Both the position numbers and the translations under genes were made by a program. A stretch of 64,000 bases of DNA from the NCBI RefSeq assembly GCF_000204055.1, contig NW_006768783.1:372001-436000 (forward strand), written 5' to 3'. Shown piece by piece: positions 47,367-57,900 of the stretch; the stretch's first letter is position 1, and each line of letters opens with the position of its first letter. The DNA is from Melampsora larici-populina 98AG31. Its lineage: Eukaryota > Basidiomycota > Pucciniomycetes > Pucciniales > Melampsoraceae. The notes beneath the pieces are model-generated. The model was given only the letters and a program-made list of their open reading frames with translations, ran no database searches and was not told where the DNA came from.

Positions 47367-47512
47367 GCTGGATTGACATTCAAACAATTGGCCTGAACAT
47401 TGAAGCTTGCCTCCTTGGGTAATGTTTGAGCCCGCATAGCCTCCAGCATGCTTTGCAAATCAATCTAAGATGAGCCCTAACAAGTGCGGCGCCCGCCGCT
47501 CAATTTGGCTAG
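47367..47512 (+). repeat. 146-bp dispersed repeat, copy 2
   Basis: It starts GCTGGATTGACATTCAAACA and ends CCGCTCAATTTGGCTAG, in the same orientation and of the same length as 46566-46711. Confidence 0.65.
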
Positions 47513-47672
47513 TCATTTTATAAAATTTGCTTTGATGTTGAAGGACAGTACCCGAAAATATTGTCAACTATGCAGTTCACATGATAAGATAACACCAATG
47601 AAGTGGGAATAAATTGAATTCTCCATCGATATATAATTAGGCCGTTGCTATTTGCCGCCCACATGAAATCCA

Positions 47673-48126
47673 TGTAGGCGCTGTCCAAAATACGCCTACA
47701 TGGATGTTTTCCGCCAAAAAGCGCAGGCGCTTTTTTCTTTTTTAAATGACGCCTACAGGCTGAAAAACCAATGTAGGCGTCATTTGTGTACGCCTACATT
47801 CTATTTTTAGAATGTAGGCGCTCGAAAAAAGCGCCTACATTTAATTTGGGCTATGTAGGCGCTTTTTTTAAGCACCTACATGGAAAAAACAATGTAGGCG
47901 CTTTCAAAAAGCGCCTACATTCCCCCAAAAAAAGATGTAGGCGCTTTTTTTGAGCGCCTACATTCCCTCCTCTGTAAGTAGGCGGTGGCAAATGAGCACC
48001 TGCTATGTAGGCGCTTTGAAATTACGCCTACATGGTTCCTGGGGCATATAGGAGTAATTTCAAAGCGCCTACATAGTTTTTTTAGCCCAAATCAGCGCCT
48101 ACATCCAGTTGTGCAAATGTAGGCGC
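47673..48126. repeat. Hairpin array of TGTAGGCG/CGCCTACA motifs, ~41-bp period
   Basis: TGTAGGCG occurs exactly at 47673, 47772, 47813, 47854, 47893, 47936, 48006 and 48119. Its reverse complement CGCCTACA occurs at 47693, 47750, 47791, 47832, 47912, 47955, 48025, 48066 and 48097. In the core (47750-47962) each strand motif repeats every 39-43 bp and alternates with the other. Neighbouring motifs can pair as hairpins with loops rich in T or A (for example GTAGGCGCTTTCAAAAAGCG). There is no coding content. Confidence 0.9.
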
Positions 48127-48185
48127 TACAAATCCAGCTTCATAACCCCTCAGCAGGGTAATGAAGCCCCATTTTGATGTCCAAA

Positions 48186-48510
48186 ACGCAGTTTGGCCTT
48201 GAAATGAGTGCACCGGAGGACGGAAAACGCATTTCGGACTCGAAATGAGAGAACTGGAGGACGGAAAAGACCAAAAACGCAGTTTGGCCTTGAAATGAGT
48301 GCACTGGAGGACGGAAAACGCATTTTGGACTCGAAATGAGAGAACTGGAGGACGGAAAAGACCAAAAACGCAGTTTGGCCTCGAAATGAGTGCACCGGAG
48401 GACGGAAAAAACGCAGTTTGGCCTCGAAATGAGTGCACCGGAGGACGGAAAACACATTTTGGACTCGAAATGAGAGAACCGGAGGACAGAAAAGACCAAA
48501 AACGCAGTTG
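48186..48510. repeat. Tandem minisatellite of alternating 41- and 49-bp units
   Basis: Units begin with ACGCAGTTTGGCC or ACGCATTTTGGAC at 48186, 48227, 48276, 48317, 48367, 48411, 48452 and 48501. Each contains GAAATGAG(T/A)G and GGAGGACGGAAA. Open minus-strand frames in all three phases across it are by-products of the repeat, not genes. Confidence 0.9.
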
Positions 48511-48678
48511 TGTTATTGTATTTGAAGTTTAATACAATCTTTCATCTCAACATGAAGGGGATCAGATTATCATAATTCAGAAATAGAAGGTTTGTAAATA
48601 ACTTCCTCAAATATATCAATCAAATTTTAACAAAAAAACCCCATTCTGAAATTATTACACAAAAAAAAGAAATACAAA

Positions 48679-49656
48679 TTAATCAATAACAACAACTTTT
48701 CGTCTTTTTGAACTTCTGGTGGTAACTCCTTCCTTTAATTCCTTCAATTTCTCTATTTCCTCCATCTTTCTTTCCCATAAAGCAAAACATTGTTTGAGGA
48801 AACCGTCATTTGTCCACCCAGCAGCATTTCTTCCAGCCATTGAAAGCCAAATTTTATGCTGATCTTTCCATAGAGAAGGGTTTGGAAAAGGTGAAGGAGA
48901 ATCAGAAGAAAAAGAAATAGAAACCCAATGACCATTTGCGACAAAACCAAGAGCTATAGGCTTATTAGTGGAATTCTTTTTGGAAGAAAATGGGAAAGTC
49001 ATACAGTGATGATGAGTGGTACTCATGATCACAACAGGCCTTGAACAAGCATTTGCTGCAATTGGACCCATAGTGGTTGATTCAAACCAGTTATATTTGC
49101 TGACAGGTTCATCTGTATAAGTTTCAATTTTTTCTGATATGTCTTGAATGTATCTTTCAGTTGCCAGTTCTTGTTTTTCTTGAATTTGAGCCTTGGTGAG
49201 TGACTTTTTAGCTTTCGTAGAACCACTCTTCTGCCAATAAAACTTAAGATATTCTTTATGGTGTATGTCTAGATCTTCAACCATCTTTTGTCTAATAGAT
49301 TTCTGAGCACCTTTTTCGTGTTGACCAAGAGCATGAGCTATAGCGTGAAATCCACAATGTCCATCCCCAGGAGGATCATAAATAGAAGTAACATAAGGTC
49401 TAACAAGTTCTAATAATTGATTGTGATACTCTTCAATCTTGTGAGGATCTTGATAATGATTTAAATGATAAAACTCTTGATCATTATCATAATCAGCTTT
49501 AATAATTTCTTCATTATAAGTTAAAGCTTTCATCATTTCTGCTTCTTCTTGTTCTGATTTTAAATCATCAATAATATAAAGGCACGAGGCCTCACAACCA
49601 AGCTTCGTTACATGTGCCATGCCAGACAGACCCTCAGTGCTAGGCCTCACAACCAA
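48679..49656 (-). CDS. OTU-family cysteine protease-like protein (up to 325 aa)
   Basis: The protein has an OTU-type active site: PPGDGHCGFHAIAHALG with D98, C101 as the nucleophile, and NGHWVSI with H243 as the likely catalytic histidine. OTU proteases remove ubiquitin-like modifiers, and OTU domains are also often carried by fungal and plant DNA transposons. The C-terminus is basic (RSSKRRKVVVID), like a nuclear signal. The first ~24 residues are encoded in a 55-bp direct duplication, so the true start is uncertain; it may lie at a later Met or in a lost exon. Just downstream (left) lie the tandem array and hairpin array, and upstream (right) is Helitron copy B, so it is probably transposon cargo rather than a host gene. 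Confidence 0.75.
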   Translation of the reverse strand: MVVRPSTEGLSGMAHVTKLGCEASCLYIIDDLKSEQEEAEMMKALTYNEEIIKADYDNDQEFYHLNHYQDPHKIEEYHNQLLELVRPYVTSIYDPPGDGHCGFHAIAHALGQHEKGAQKSIRQKMVEDLDIHHKEYLKFYWQKSGSTKAKKSLTKAQIQEKQELATERYIQDISEKIETYTDEPVSKYNWFESTTMGPIAANACSRPVVIMSTTHHHCMTFPFSSKKNSTNKPIALGFVANGHWVSISFSSDSPSPFPNPSLWKDQHKIWLSMAGRNAAGWTNDGFLKQCFALWERKMEEIEKLKELKEGVTTRSSKRRKVVVID

Positions 49657-49696
49657 GCTTTGTTACATGTGCCATGCCAGACAGAACCTCAGTGCT
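49587..49696. repeat. 55-bp direct tandem duplication
   Basis: 49587-49641 and 49642-49696 differ at two positions. Each starts AGGCCTCACAACCAAGCTT and ends CCTCAGTGCT. It overlaps the N-terminal coding part of the OTU gene. Confidence 0.95.
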
Positions 49697-51925
49697 ACAC
49701 CCCTCGATATTACTTATACAGCGGCAGTATCAAATCCATATGCTCCAACTGAGTCCATCAACAATACCCATTCTGTACCACCCTGATCCATACAACGAAG
49801 TGATAGACCTCCATGTCGCTCCACGCGGCACTTTCATTCATTCACATCCCCTGTAAACACCACAACAGTTGTCATCCTCAACCTCGGATTCCGTACCACC
49901 CCATTAACCAAACGCAATCACAACTACACCAACCGAATACTCATAATCGTCTCTCCCGCCATGCCATCAACACCCAGGAATCCTCATTCAATTCGATTTT
50001 CACCCCACCTTGGAACCAACACCGCGCTCGCCCGTTAACATCACCGGACTGGACGATCTACCTATGATACCTTTCGTCATTCTATTTCGCCGCGTCCAGC
50101 CGCGAGGTGAGGCTTCTCCGTCAGTGTCAAACCCAACCAAGCACCCTGCGTGTTTTTACAATGCTCAGCCTATGAAACTGATCCTATTCGCAAACCACCA
50201 TCCTGTGATCCTTTTATACGACAGGACAAATTTCCAAGCGGACTGATCCTATAGCAACTCTCGACATCGCAGCAACTGGCTTCAGGCAAGACTCATATCC
50301 ATCTCAATTTCCATCCCAAATTCAAATTGAATACTGTCATCGTGATCCTTTTTCAAATGGAACTACACTCCCATACTCGCTTCCCATTACGTTTCAGCAG
50401 CGTTTTTTGGACTAGGTCGGAGGTATGCAACCTCAAAACTCAATACATACCCTTCATGATCTGACCAATGTCTTCAGTTCAATATCCTACATTTCCCGAA
50501 GAAAAGCGAGCTGAGCCACTTCAAAAGTGATGTTCTTACCCAAACCGATACTCTCTCAGCAGTAGAAATTCTTATAGCCACTCAGACCCTCAATTCTGAA
50601 ATTAAACCAAATCAAGCCTATAAAATAGAAGGACCCATCGGCGCCTCATACCGTAATATACCTGTCTTGACCGAAGAACCCGCCTTTACTATTGGTTTGG
50701 ATCACGCGGAAGTGCGCCTCAACTGTATGGCGAACAAAGTCTTGGTACAAGGTGTAGGGTTAATTCAGGAGTGGTTCATCCAACACACATCCAACCCTAC
50801 TTCCTCAACTGAAGTCATCAGAGTTCTGCATCGGGGCCGAGATAACGTTGTGAGTTACTCTTTACTCCTGACTAGAAATAATGCTAACCATTTTTGGTCA
50901 GACAAAAAAAAATGTAGATCTTCAAGCTTGCTACAGCATCGATCCATACATTTCGACACAGCTGAGCATCAACTCGCTCTCCGTCGGTAATCTAATCAGC
51001 TTGCGAGGAAATGTTGTTGGGTACCAATCTGAAAACAACGTATGGGAGATCAATGTGAGCAACAAGGCCAGTCCACCAGTAAAACCCGGTCTGACCAATT
51101 GATTCTTAGACTTCTGAAATCCAGCTTATAAGTTCCAAAATTCAACAGAGGCGCAGTCAACGCCAACGTGGTCTCGCCCCCCTTTAACGTGAGCATAGAT
51201 CGATCCCAGGCGGCTTTGATACACGTTCGTCGGCACACTCCAATTCAAAAGGACACACTTTGGGTGAAGGCTTTTGTAATTGGACCATGTTGGTTTCATG
51301 CATAAGCTGGATGCCTAGGATGAAGGTGTATTTGTTCTATCATCCCAGGAAGAGAGATCATTTGTAGTCACATGTTTCATACGCTCAGATAATCTAGATT
51401 GAAACTAACCTCACAATGGGAATGTCGTACAAGTGCGTCAATTGTCATAGTCCGTGAAAGTGTATAATGCTGAGTGTTAAATGTACTGTCATTGATGCGC
51501 TCAGGCTACCAGTCCCATACCATCTGTCTTTGTCTTGCAGCGTCATAATGTAGGCAGCGAGCTTTGTTGCACAAAGACTTCAGCCCATAACGTTCCGAAA
51601 CCCGATGCCTGTCCAATACATTCTTGAACATTTCCCACGTCGAGAAAAAACTAAGCATATGCTGTTTATACTACCGGCGCAGACCCGAGATGATACTCAA
51701 TGGGCCTCGGATCCCCGGGGCACACGGAGGTCTTTCGTAGCTCTGATATTATCCAACCCACGCTCTGGAAAGCTGTGCTACGGCCTTCTCCACGTTCCAA
51801 GTCGATTCTAGACTCGATCACCATTGTGGACCAGATCCAGGTCATTATCGAGGCGTTTCCAATGCTTCGGACCACCTGGGCGACTTCGGCCCATAGATCT
51901 CGGGCCCTGGACCAGCCAGACGTAA
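49697..51925 (+). pseudogene. Upstream gene region of Helitron copy B, possibly an OB-fold protein
   Basis: Exon-like frames are scattered here. The clearest are 50667-50849 (PAFTIGLDHAEVRLNCMANK ... EVIRVLHRGRDN) and 50881-51101 (YSIDPYISTQLSINSL, VGNLISLRGNVVGYQSE). The second looks like an OB-fold strand pattern seen in RPA-like single-strand DNA-binding proteins, which some Helitrons carry; this is a pattern impression only. I could not join the exons into one frame. From 51110 to 51925 only short, unrecognised frames occur. Confidence 0.35.
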
Positions 51926-52799
51926 TCACAGGGGGAAAAATAAAAGCTCACATAGATGTGAGCAGAGGGTACCTTCCTGATAACTCCAAAAATGTTTCAA
52001 TTTCCTTCAGATTCTTTCAATTCACCATTTTGGTGGTGCCAAAGTGCTCAGCCTGTAATACTTAGGTATTGCTTGAGTTTGCTAAAGCATGCTCATCTTC
52101 ATCTTGGATGAGCCTCTCTTGAGCATGGATCATCCATTGGATGAGTGCTCAGGACCCAGCTGACACATCACTGTATACTCAGAATCACCTTCAGAAGGAT
52201 CCAAAGGATGTCACTGAGTATTAGCTGAGGGGCTGCTCAGCTCAGCGCAGCTGCTCAGCTAGTCCTCAGTGGTATTCCTGGGATCAGGAGGATCCAAATG
52301 ATGTCACTGAGTATTGGCTGAGGGGCTGCTCAGCTATTCCTCAGTGGCATTCCTGGGATCAGAAGTATCCAAAGGATGTCACTGAGTATTGGCTGAGGGG
52401 CTGCACAGTTCAACTCAGCTGCTCACCTAGTCCTCAGTGCCATTCCTGGGATCAGAATTATACAAAGGGATGGTTCCCTTTGTGTTTTTCACATTTGATT
52501 GGGTCTCTCACCGCTCAATCACATTTGGTCACTTGACTGTGCAGGCTGAGCATTGGAGGGCCCAAGATGACCTGAGAAGATGATCTAGCCCTCCCTCAGG
52601 CTTCTTGGTTGAGGGATAAAGCCTGAGGAATGCCTAACTCATCGGCTCAGGACATGCTGACTATTTGATCAGATGATGAGCTGAAAGAAAACTGGAGGAA
52701 AATCGTAAGAAATTTGGAAACAAGCTGGAAACAATCTTGGAGAAACCTCCAAACTTTCTCTGCTCACATCTATGTGAGCTTCTGTTTTTCCCCCTGTGA
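51926..52799. mobile_element. MITE-like element with inverted ends (874 bp)
   Basis: The left end TCACAGGGGGAAAAA is mirrored by TTTTTCCCCCTGTGA at the right end. Just inside, both ends carry the near-palindrome GCTCACATAGATGTGAGC or its complement, followed by AGAG. The inside holds three 75-93-bp tandem units and no coding frame. CAGGG...CCCTG ends are seen in hAT elements, but I cannot find a convincing 8-bp target duplication, so the superfamily is open. Confidence 0.75.
52201..52461. repeat. Three tandem units (93, 75, 93 bp) inside the MITE
   Basis: Units start with (A/C)CAAA(G/T)GATGTCACTGAG at 52201, 52294 and 52369. Each contains GGCTGAGGGGCTGC and CTCAGTG.CATTCCTGGGATC. They are rich in short self-complementary GCTCAGC motifs. 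The middle unit lacks about 18 bp. Confidence 0.9.
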
Positions 52800-53154
52800 A
52801 TGATCACTTCTACGACTACGCCATACAATGCACTTGATGCCAGCCACGTTGCCTCGATATTGAGACGGGATAGCGGTATGCCGGTCGAACTTTGTCACAA
52901 GCGACGACCAACGCTTGCCACGCTTGGCCAAGCAGCAACAGCACAGGTCTATGGAATTCACGCTCAAACACTATATAACCACGTACGTAGCTTCGACATG
53001 ACAAGTCTCCATCACATCTTTCCAATCTCTATACTCACCACAAACTGTAGTTTTTTAGCGGACGGATTCAAAAACTTCTACACTCCTCTTCTTCGTATTG
53101 CCCATTTGTCACACAATAGCATAAAAATTGAACCTCAAGAGGCACTGCAGGACG
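52800..53154 (+). pseudogene. Partial exons before the Helitron B accessory gene
   Basis: A plus frame (52800-52980) ends at a GTACGT donor, with a possible acceptor at about 53047-53051 followed by FADGFKNFYTPLLRIAHL. The second part matches NFVTPLLHLV at the same place in copy A. The product is unknown and the 5' part is cut by the MITE. Confidence 0.35.
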
Positions 53155-54457
53155 ATGTCAACCGGTTCTAACGCTCCTGTGAAAAAGTCACATCCTTTCA
53201 ATATTTCGGGCGTGGTCGAAGTATCAGAGATAGTGAGTCTGTTGCCTGTCGGAGGGCTTCCACGGGCTAACCATTGTCTCCAGCTCGCTCCATTAAACGG
53301 TCAGAAATTTACGTACCGGAACGCCACGGTCTCAATAACTTGCAACGGGCTCAACAACGACAATGAGCGAGAATATGACGGTATCCTCACCGGCTACTCG
53401 ACCGCCGAGCACGAGGTTTTAGATGAACACTGCTATTCGATCAAGGGTAGGATGCTGCCATCGTCTGAGACCGCCGACTTCCAAATCTATTTCGACCCAG
53501 TGCACAAGATTGACGTCGGGGACAGCAATACCTTTGCTGGGACACTGCACGACAATACCGCAGCGAGCGGCTTCGGTATCGTTGGTGCTAAGGCTGAGAT
53601 ACCAGATGTGGAGTCGGACTCTGTGGTGTTGGTGTTCGTCATGAAGCACACCGATTATCTCCCTGAAGTACGTAGATTGTAATCATCCTCCTTTCTGAGG
53701 GGTACCCGACTGACATCAAAACAGAACAAATCCACAGTCGAATTTGAGGTCGAATACCGGATGAGACCGACCCCGAACTTAAAAAAAACCCAGGGTTTGG
53801 TTCAAGAGGGTAAAGAGACTTTGGTCCACGGGTACATTGTGGATTGGAGCGAAGAGCATCATCGTTGGATTGTTGACGTCAGGTTGTCTTTCTAATTCTC
53901 CGCATCAAGTCCGTTCTGATACCGTCACTTTCTCTGGATTGAGTGAGCAGGTTACTGGCCTTAATGTTGGGAGCGGCCATCAAGTTGTGTCGAAAAAGAA
54001 AGTCGGCACCGGCAGCCAAGTCACGGCGACGGGACGTGTTAAGCCAGCCAAGTAAGTTCCCGTTAATCAACTTTACTTCATCTGCTAACATGGACCGCCT
54101 AGACATAATTCCAGTCCGATAAAGCTAGTTCCAGCAACCCCTAAGAAACGGGCTGCTCCCGCCACCAAAGCCAAAGCTCGGGCGGCCAACCAAGCAAAGG
54201 CGAAGCCGGATATTGATCAAGGCGAGGAAGCTGAACTCGAGCAGGAAGAGCTCCCTTTGCCACAGCCGAAGAAACGTGCTGCAGCCGTCAATAAGGGTAA
54301 GGCACGCGCTGCACCGCAGGTTGAGCTGGACGACGAGGTCGGCGAGGATTTTTTTGATGACGATCTCGGCGACGACATCAAACCTCCGCAACAGGGTTCG
54401 AGTACTGGACTGGGTATCAAGGCTGGGAGGCAACCGAAGCGGGCACGGGCCTCTTGA
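53155..54457 (+). pseudogene. Helitron-associated accessory protein, copy B, with one frame break
   Basis: Exon 53155-53667 encodes 171 residues and ends at a GTACGT donor. Exon 2 starts at 53725 (STVEFEVEYRMRPTPNL). Near 53884 the frame must shift by one base (mutation or unrecognised short intron) to continue to the donor at 54052. The last exon 54103-54457 encodes an Ala/Lys-rich tail with PKKRAAPATKAKAR and an acidic patch. The order, the exon-2 motif and the phase-2 last intron match the copy A gene (27199-28473), which has one more N-terminal intron. Function unknown; the basic tail suggests nuclear or nucleic-acid binding. Confidence 0.65.
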
Positions 54458-54930
54458 TTCCTGATCATTGATACGTCATGTTGTGTCTTCTGCAATGCCC
54501 GGTGCTGTCCTTTGATGAGGGCGGTTACATTTATGTATATAGTTGTATCTTTTGAACCGCAATGAAACGGGCCCGAATATTGACTTGCTTTCTGATCAAG
54601 ACGGTTGAATCGGCAACGCCATGAGCCCGGGCTGGCCCTTTGCACTGCTTTGTTCATCTCATGTCTCTCGCCCAGATCACTCATCGCAACCGCCGAGCCA
54701 ATCAAAATCGATGAACCCGGCCTAAAAAAAACCAGCCTGGGTCAAGGAGATGCAAGAGAATGATTAAAAGTCGTTTGAAGTATAAGAATGAGTATATGGT
54801 GTCTCATAACTGTAGGAAGGACCGCAACTAATCATTGCTTTTTGACAAAACGATTTATCGAAACCCATCCAAGACTCAGCCGAAACCGCTAGCCGAACTT
54901 CAGCTCACTCTAACATCATCCGACTCTGTA
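54458..54930. other. Spacer before Helitron B Rep/helicase
   Basis: About 470 bp without a supported gene. It should contain the 3' end of the accessory gene and the promoter of the Rep gene. No clear motif was identified. Confidence 0.4.
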
Positions 54931-57900
54931 ATGGCCTCGATATATCCCACAGCCCCAAACGGTCCGGCAGTCAGCAATACGGCCCAATTGTCAGAGCAGA
55001 GTCTAATCAAACGGTTTCCTGGTGAAATGCCGTTGCATTTGGGACCGTGTAATGATGCTTGCATGGACTGTGGCGCCTTACACTGGAAGAGCGAAAGGAC
55101 CCAGGATGACTGGAAGTCAGACCGGGCGACGTTCTCAGCCTGCTGCCAAAAATGGGCGGTGGCGTTGCCAAGCGATGGTTTGGAAAACACATTGACCCCA
55201 GCTTTTGTTCAAGCACTCTTTACTGGTGATGACCCAGGTGAGCATCTTGGTTAATGGACGAGGTCTCACACTGATCCCTTGGTTCTCATAAAGATGCGAA
55301 ACACTTCCGGAAACACATCAGAGCGTACAATAACTCTCTCTCTTTCACTTCGAACGGGGTCGACACGGACAAGTCCGTCATGGGGAATGGTGGGGCATGG
55401 ACTTACCGCATTTTCGGACAATTGAGCCATTGCATTGGTGCGCTGCTTCCTCCGGATGGGCAGCCCAAGAAATTTGCACAGATATTTATGAATGGTGATC
55501 AAGCAGATTGCGAAGCCGCTGATCGATCACGAGCAGCGGGGGGTGGTCTTCGCCCTCAAATATTAAAGCAGTTCCAAAGATTCCTGTACTCGACTAACCC
55601 TTTCGCCAAGATGTATAAATCGGCTGAACAGATCATGAATGGTGTTGAAGTCAAGACGATAAAAATCAAGTCGTTGGCAATCAGCGGACGAGACAAAAAT
55701 CGTTACAACTATCCGACGTGCAATCAGGTTGCAGCTGTAGTCCAAGGGGATGGGAATGTTGGGGATAAGGACCGTGATGTCATCTTGCATAGGAAGAGTG
55801 GCCTCCTTAAACGGATCTCCGAATTGAACACTACGTACTTTGCACTACGTTATCCAATCTTCTTCATGCATGGTTCCCATGGATGGGATGAGCACTTTCG
55901 AAACCCGGCATCACGTCGTAAGTGCTGCGTTTCACTGCCGGACGCTGCTTCCGTAGGTTGACATCCTTTTTGGTCAGGTCCGAACGGCAAAGTGAGCAGG
56001 TCTGAACATTGCGCGTACCAACTGTTCAACCGCCTTAACAGGTTTTCAGCTGTTCTGCGTGGGGGCCGCCTGCTGCAGGAATATGCAGTGGACATGTATA
56101 TATGTGTCGAAAACGCAAGACTCAAATATTTTCGCCTGAATCAACCAAGACTCCGGGCTGAGATTTACAACGGTGCAGCCGAGGCACTCCACAACGATGA
56201 CTTTTCAATCGGTCGAAGCGTTATCCTGCCGTCTTCCTTTGTAGGGGGCCCGAGGGCGATGCATGAGCTATATCATGATGCTATGGCTCTGGTGAAAAGA
56301 TTTGGCCATCCAAGTCTGTTCATCACGATGACGGCTAACCCAAAATGGCCCGAGATGACGGAAGCCTTACTACCTGGCCAATTACCGGAAGATCGGCCAG
56401 ACCTGTTGTCGCGTATTTTCTATTTGAAGTTGCAAGAAATGCATAAGGACGTTCGAAAACGAGGAAGGCTTGGGAACTGTCTATCCGACGTCCATACCGT
56501 GGAGTTTCAAAAACGAGGAGCCCCTCACGCACACACAATCTTGATCAACGACCCAATTACAACTCCAAGGACGCCGGAGGAGGTCGATCTGATCGTCTCG
56601 GCAGTAATACCAGACCCTGACCAAGATCCGATTCTTTACGATCTGGTAGTTCAATCGATGGTACATGGACCATGCGATAGCACGAACGCATGTTGGAACG
56701 GTAGCAAGTGCAAGTATGGTTATCCGCAGCCGTTCAGTCCCGTCACGGCCATGACAGAATGATCGTATCCACAGTATAAACGCCCGGACGACGGTCGTTC
56801 ATTCGTCAAAAATGGTCACACTTATACTAACCGGGACATAGTGCCGTATAACCGATTTCTGTTGCTTAAATACAGATGCCATATTAATGTTGAGATCGCG
56901 ACAAGTATGAAGTCAGTGAAGTACCTTTATAAGTACATTGCAAAGGGACACGATAGGCAGGCTCTAGCCTTGGAGAGAGAGGACGAACCAACAGAATACG
57001 TCGACGGCCGTTACTTAGCAGCTCCAGAAGGTATGTTGGTTTTGTCGAGACATATTGCAATCGATGCTGATATCGCTTTGTAGCCGTCTTTCGTCTTTTG
57101 CAGATGTCTATGTCTGGCAATCATCCCGCGGTTAATCGATTATCCTTGCATGATGAATACACCAACATGGTTTACTTCCGGAGCACGGCAGCTCTTCAAT
57201 CCGCTATGAACTCAGGCAGTGCAGAAAGGACCACGCTGACCAAATACTTTTGGATGTGTAGCCGGAATCAATTGGTCACCGGAACCGATTTCACTGTCCG
57301 AAGTCTGCTCTACACCGAAATGACTGATTTCTTTTGGTGGGACAAATCCGTAAAAGAATGGGCACGGCGCCAAAGAGACATTCAGTCTATAAGCGGACTC
57401 TATTTCGCCAAGCCAGGTCATGGTGATCGATATTTTCTACGACTGTTGCTCACATCAGTGCGAGGACCAACTTCGTTTCAGAACCTGAGGACTGTCGATG
57501 GCGTCATCCACTCGAATTACAGGCAGGCGGCAGACGCTAGAGGGCTTCTAATGTCCGACGCTCACTACGATGCCTGCCTTACGGAGGCGGCAGTTTGGCA
57601 ATCTGGCCACCAATTGAGGGAGATGTTCGCATTGATTCTTGCGCACAGTCCGCCATCTAATCCACAACTTTTGTGGGACGATCACGCGGATGACCTTATG
57701 GACGACTGTCATTACAAGCTGGCTCTGCGCGCTCCGCTCTTAGAGCCATCCGAAGCTCAGGTAGAGAACTATGCCCTATATCTTTTGGCGCAGTCCTTGG
57801 AATACATGGGCAAGAGTCTGGACGATGTGGGCTTGAACCCCGTAGATGAAGCTTTATTATTGGAGGTCCTGGGCGATTGCGGAGGCACCGATGATGGTGA

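Noticed and set aside
47673..48126. CRISPR-like array (regular repeats with spacers)
   Set aside because: Motifs are only 8-10 bp, alternate strand, have no unique spacers of constant length, lie in a eukaryotic transposon context, and no cas genes are present.
48082..48499. Three overlapping minus-strand frames of 101-119 aa with repeated FRPPVHSF-like motifs
   Set aside because: They are open in all three phases only because of the tandem repeat; no start, stop or homology supports a protein.
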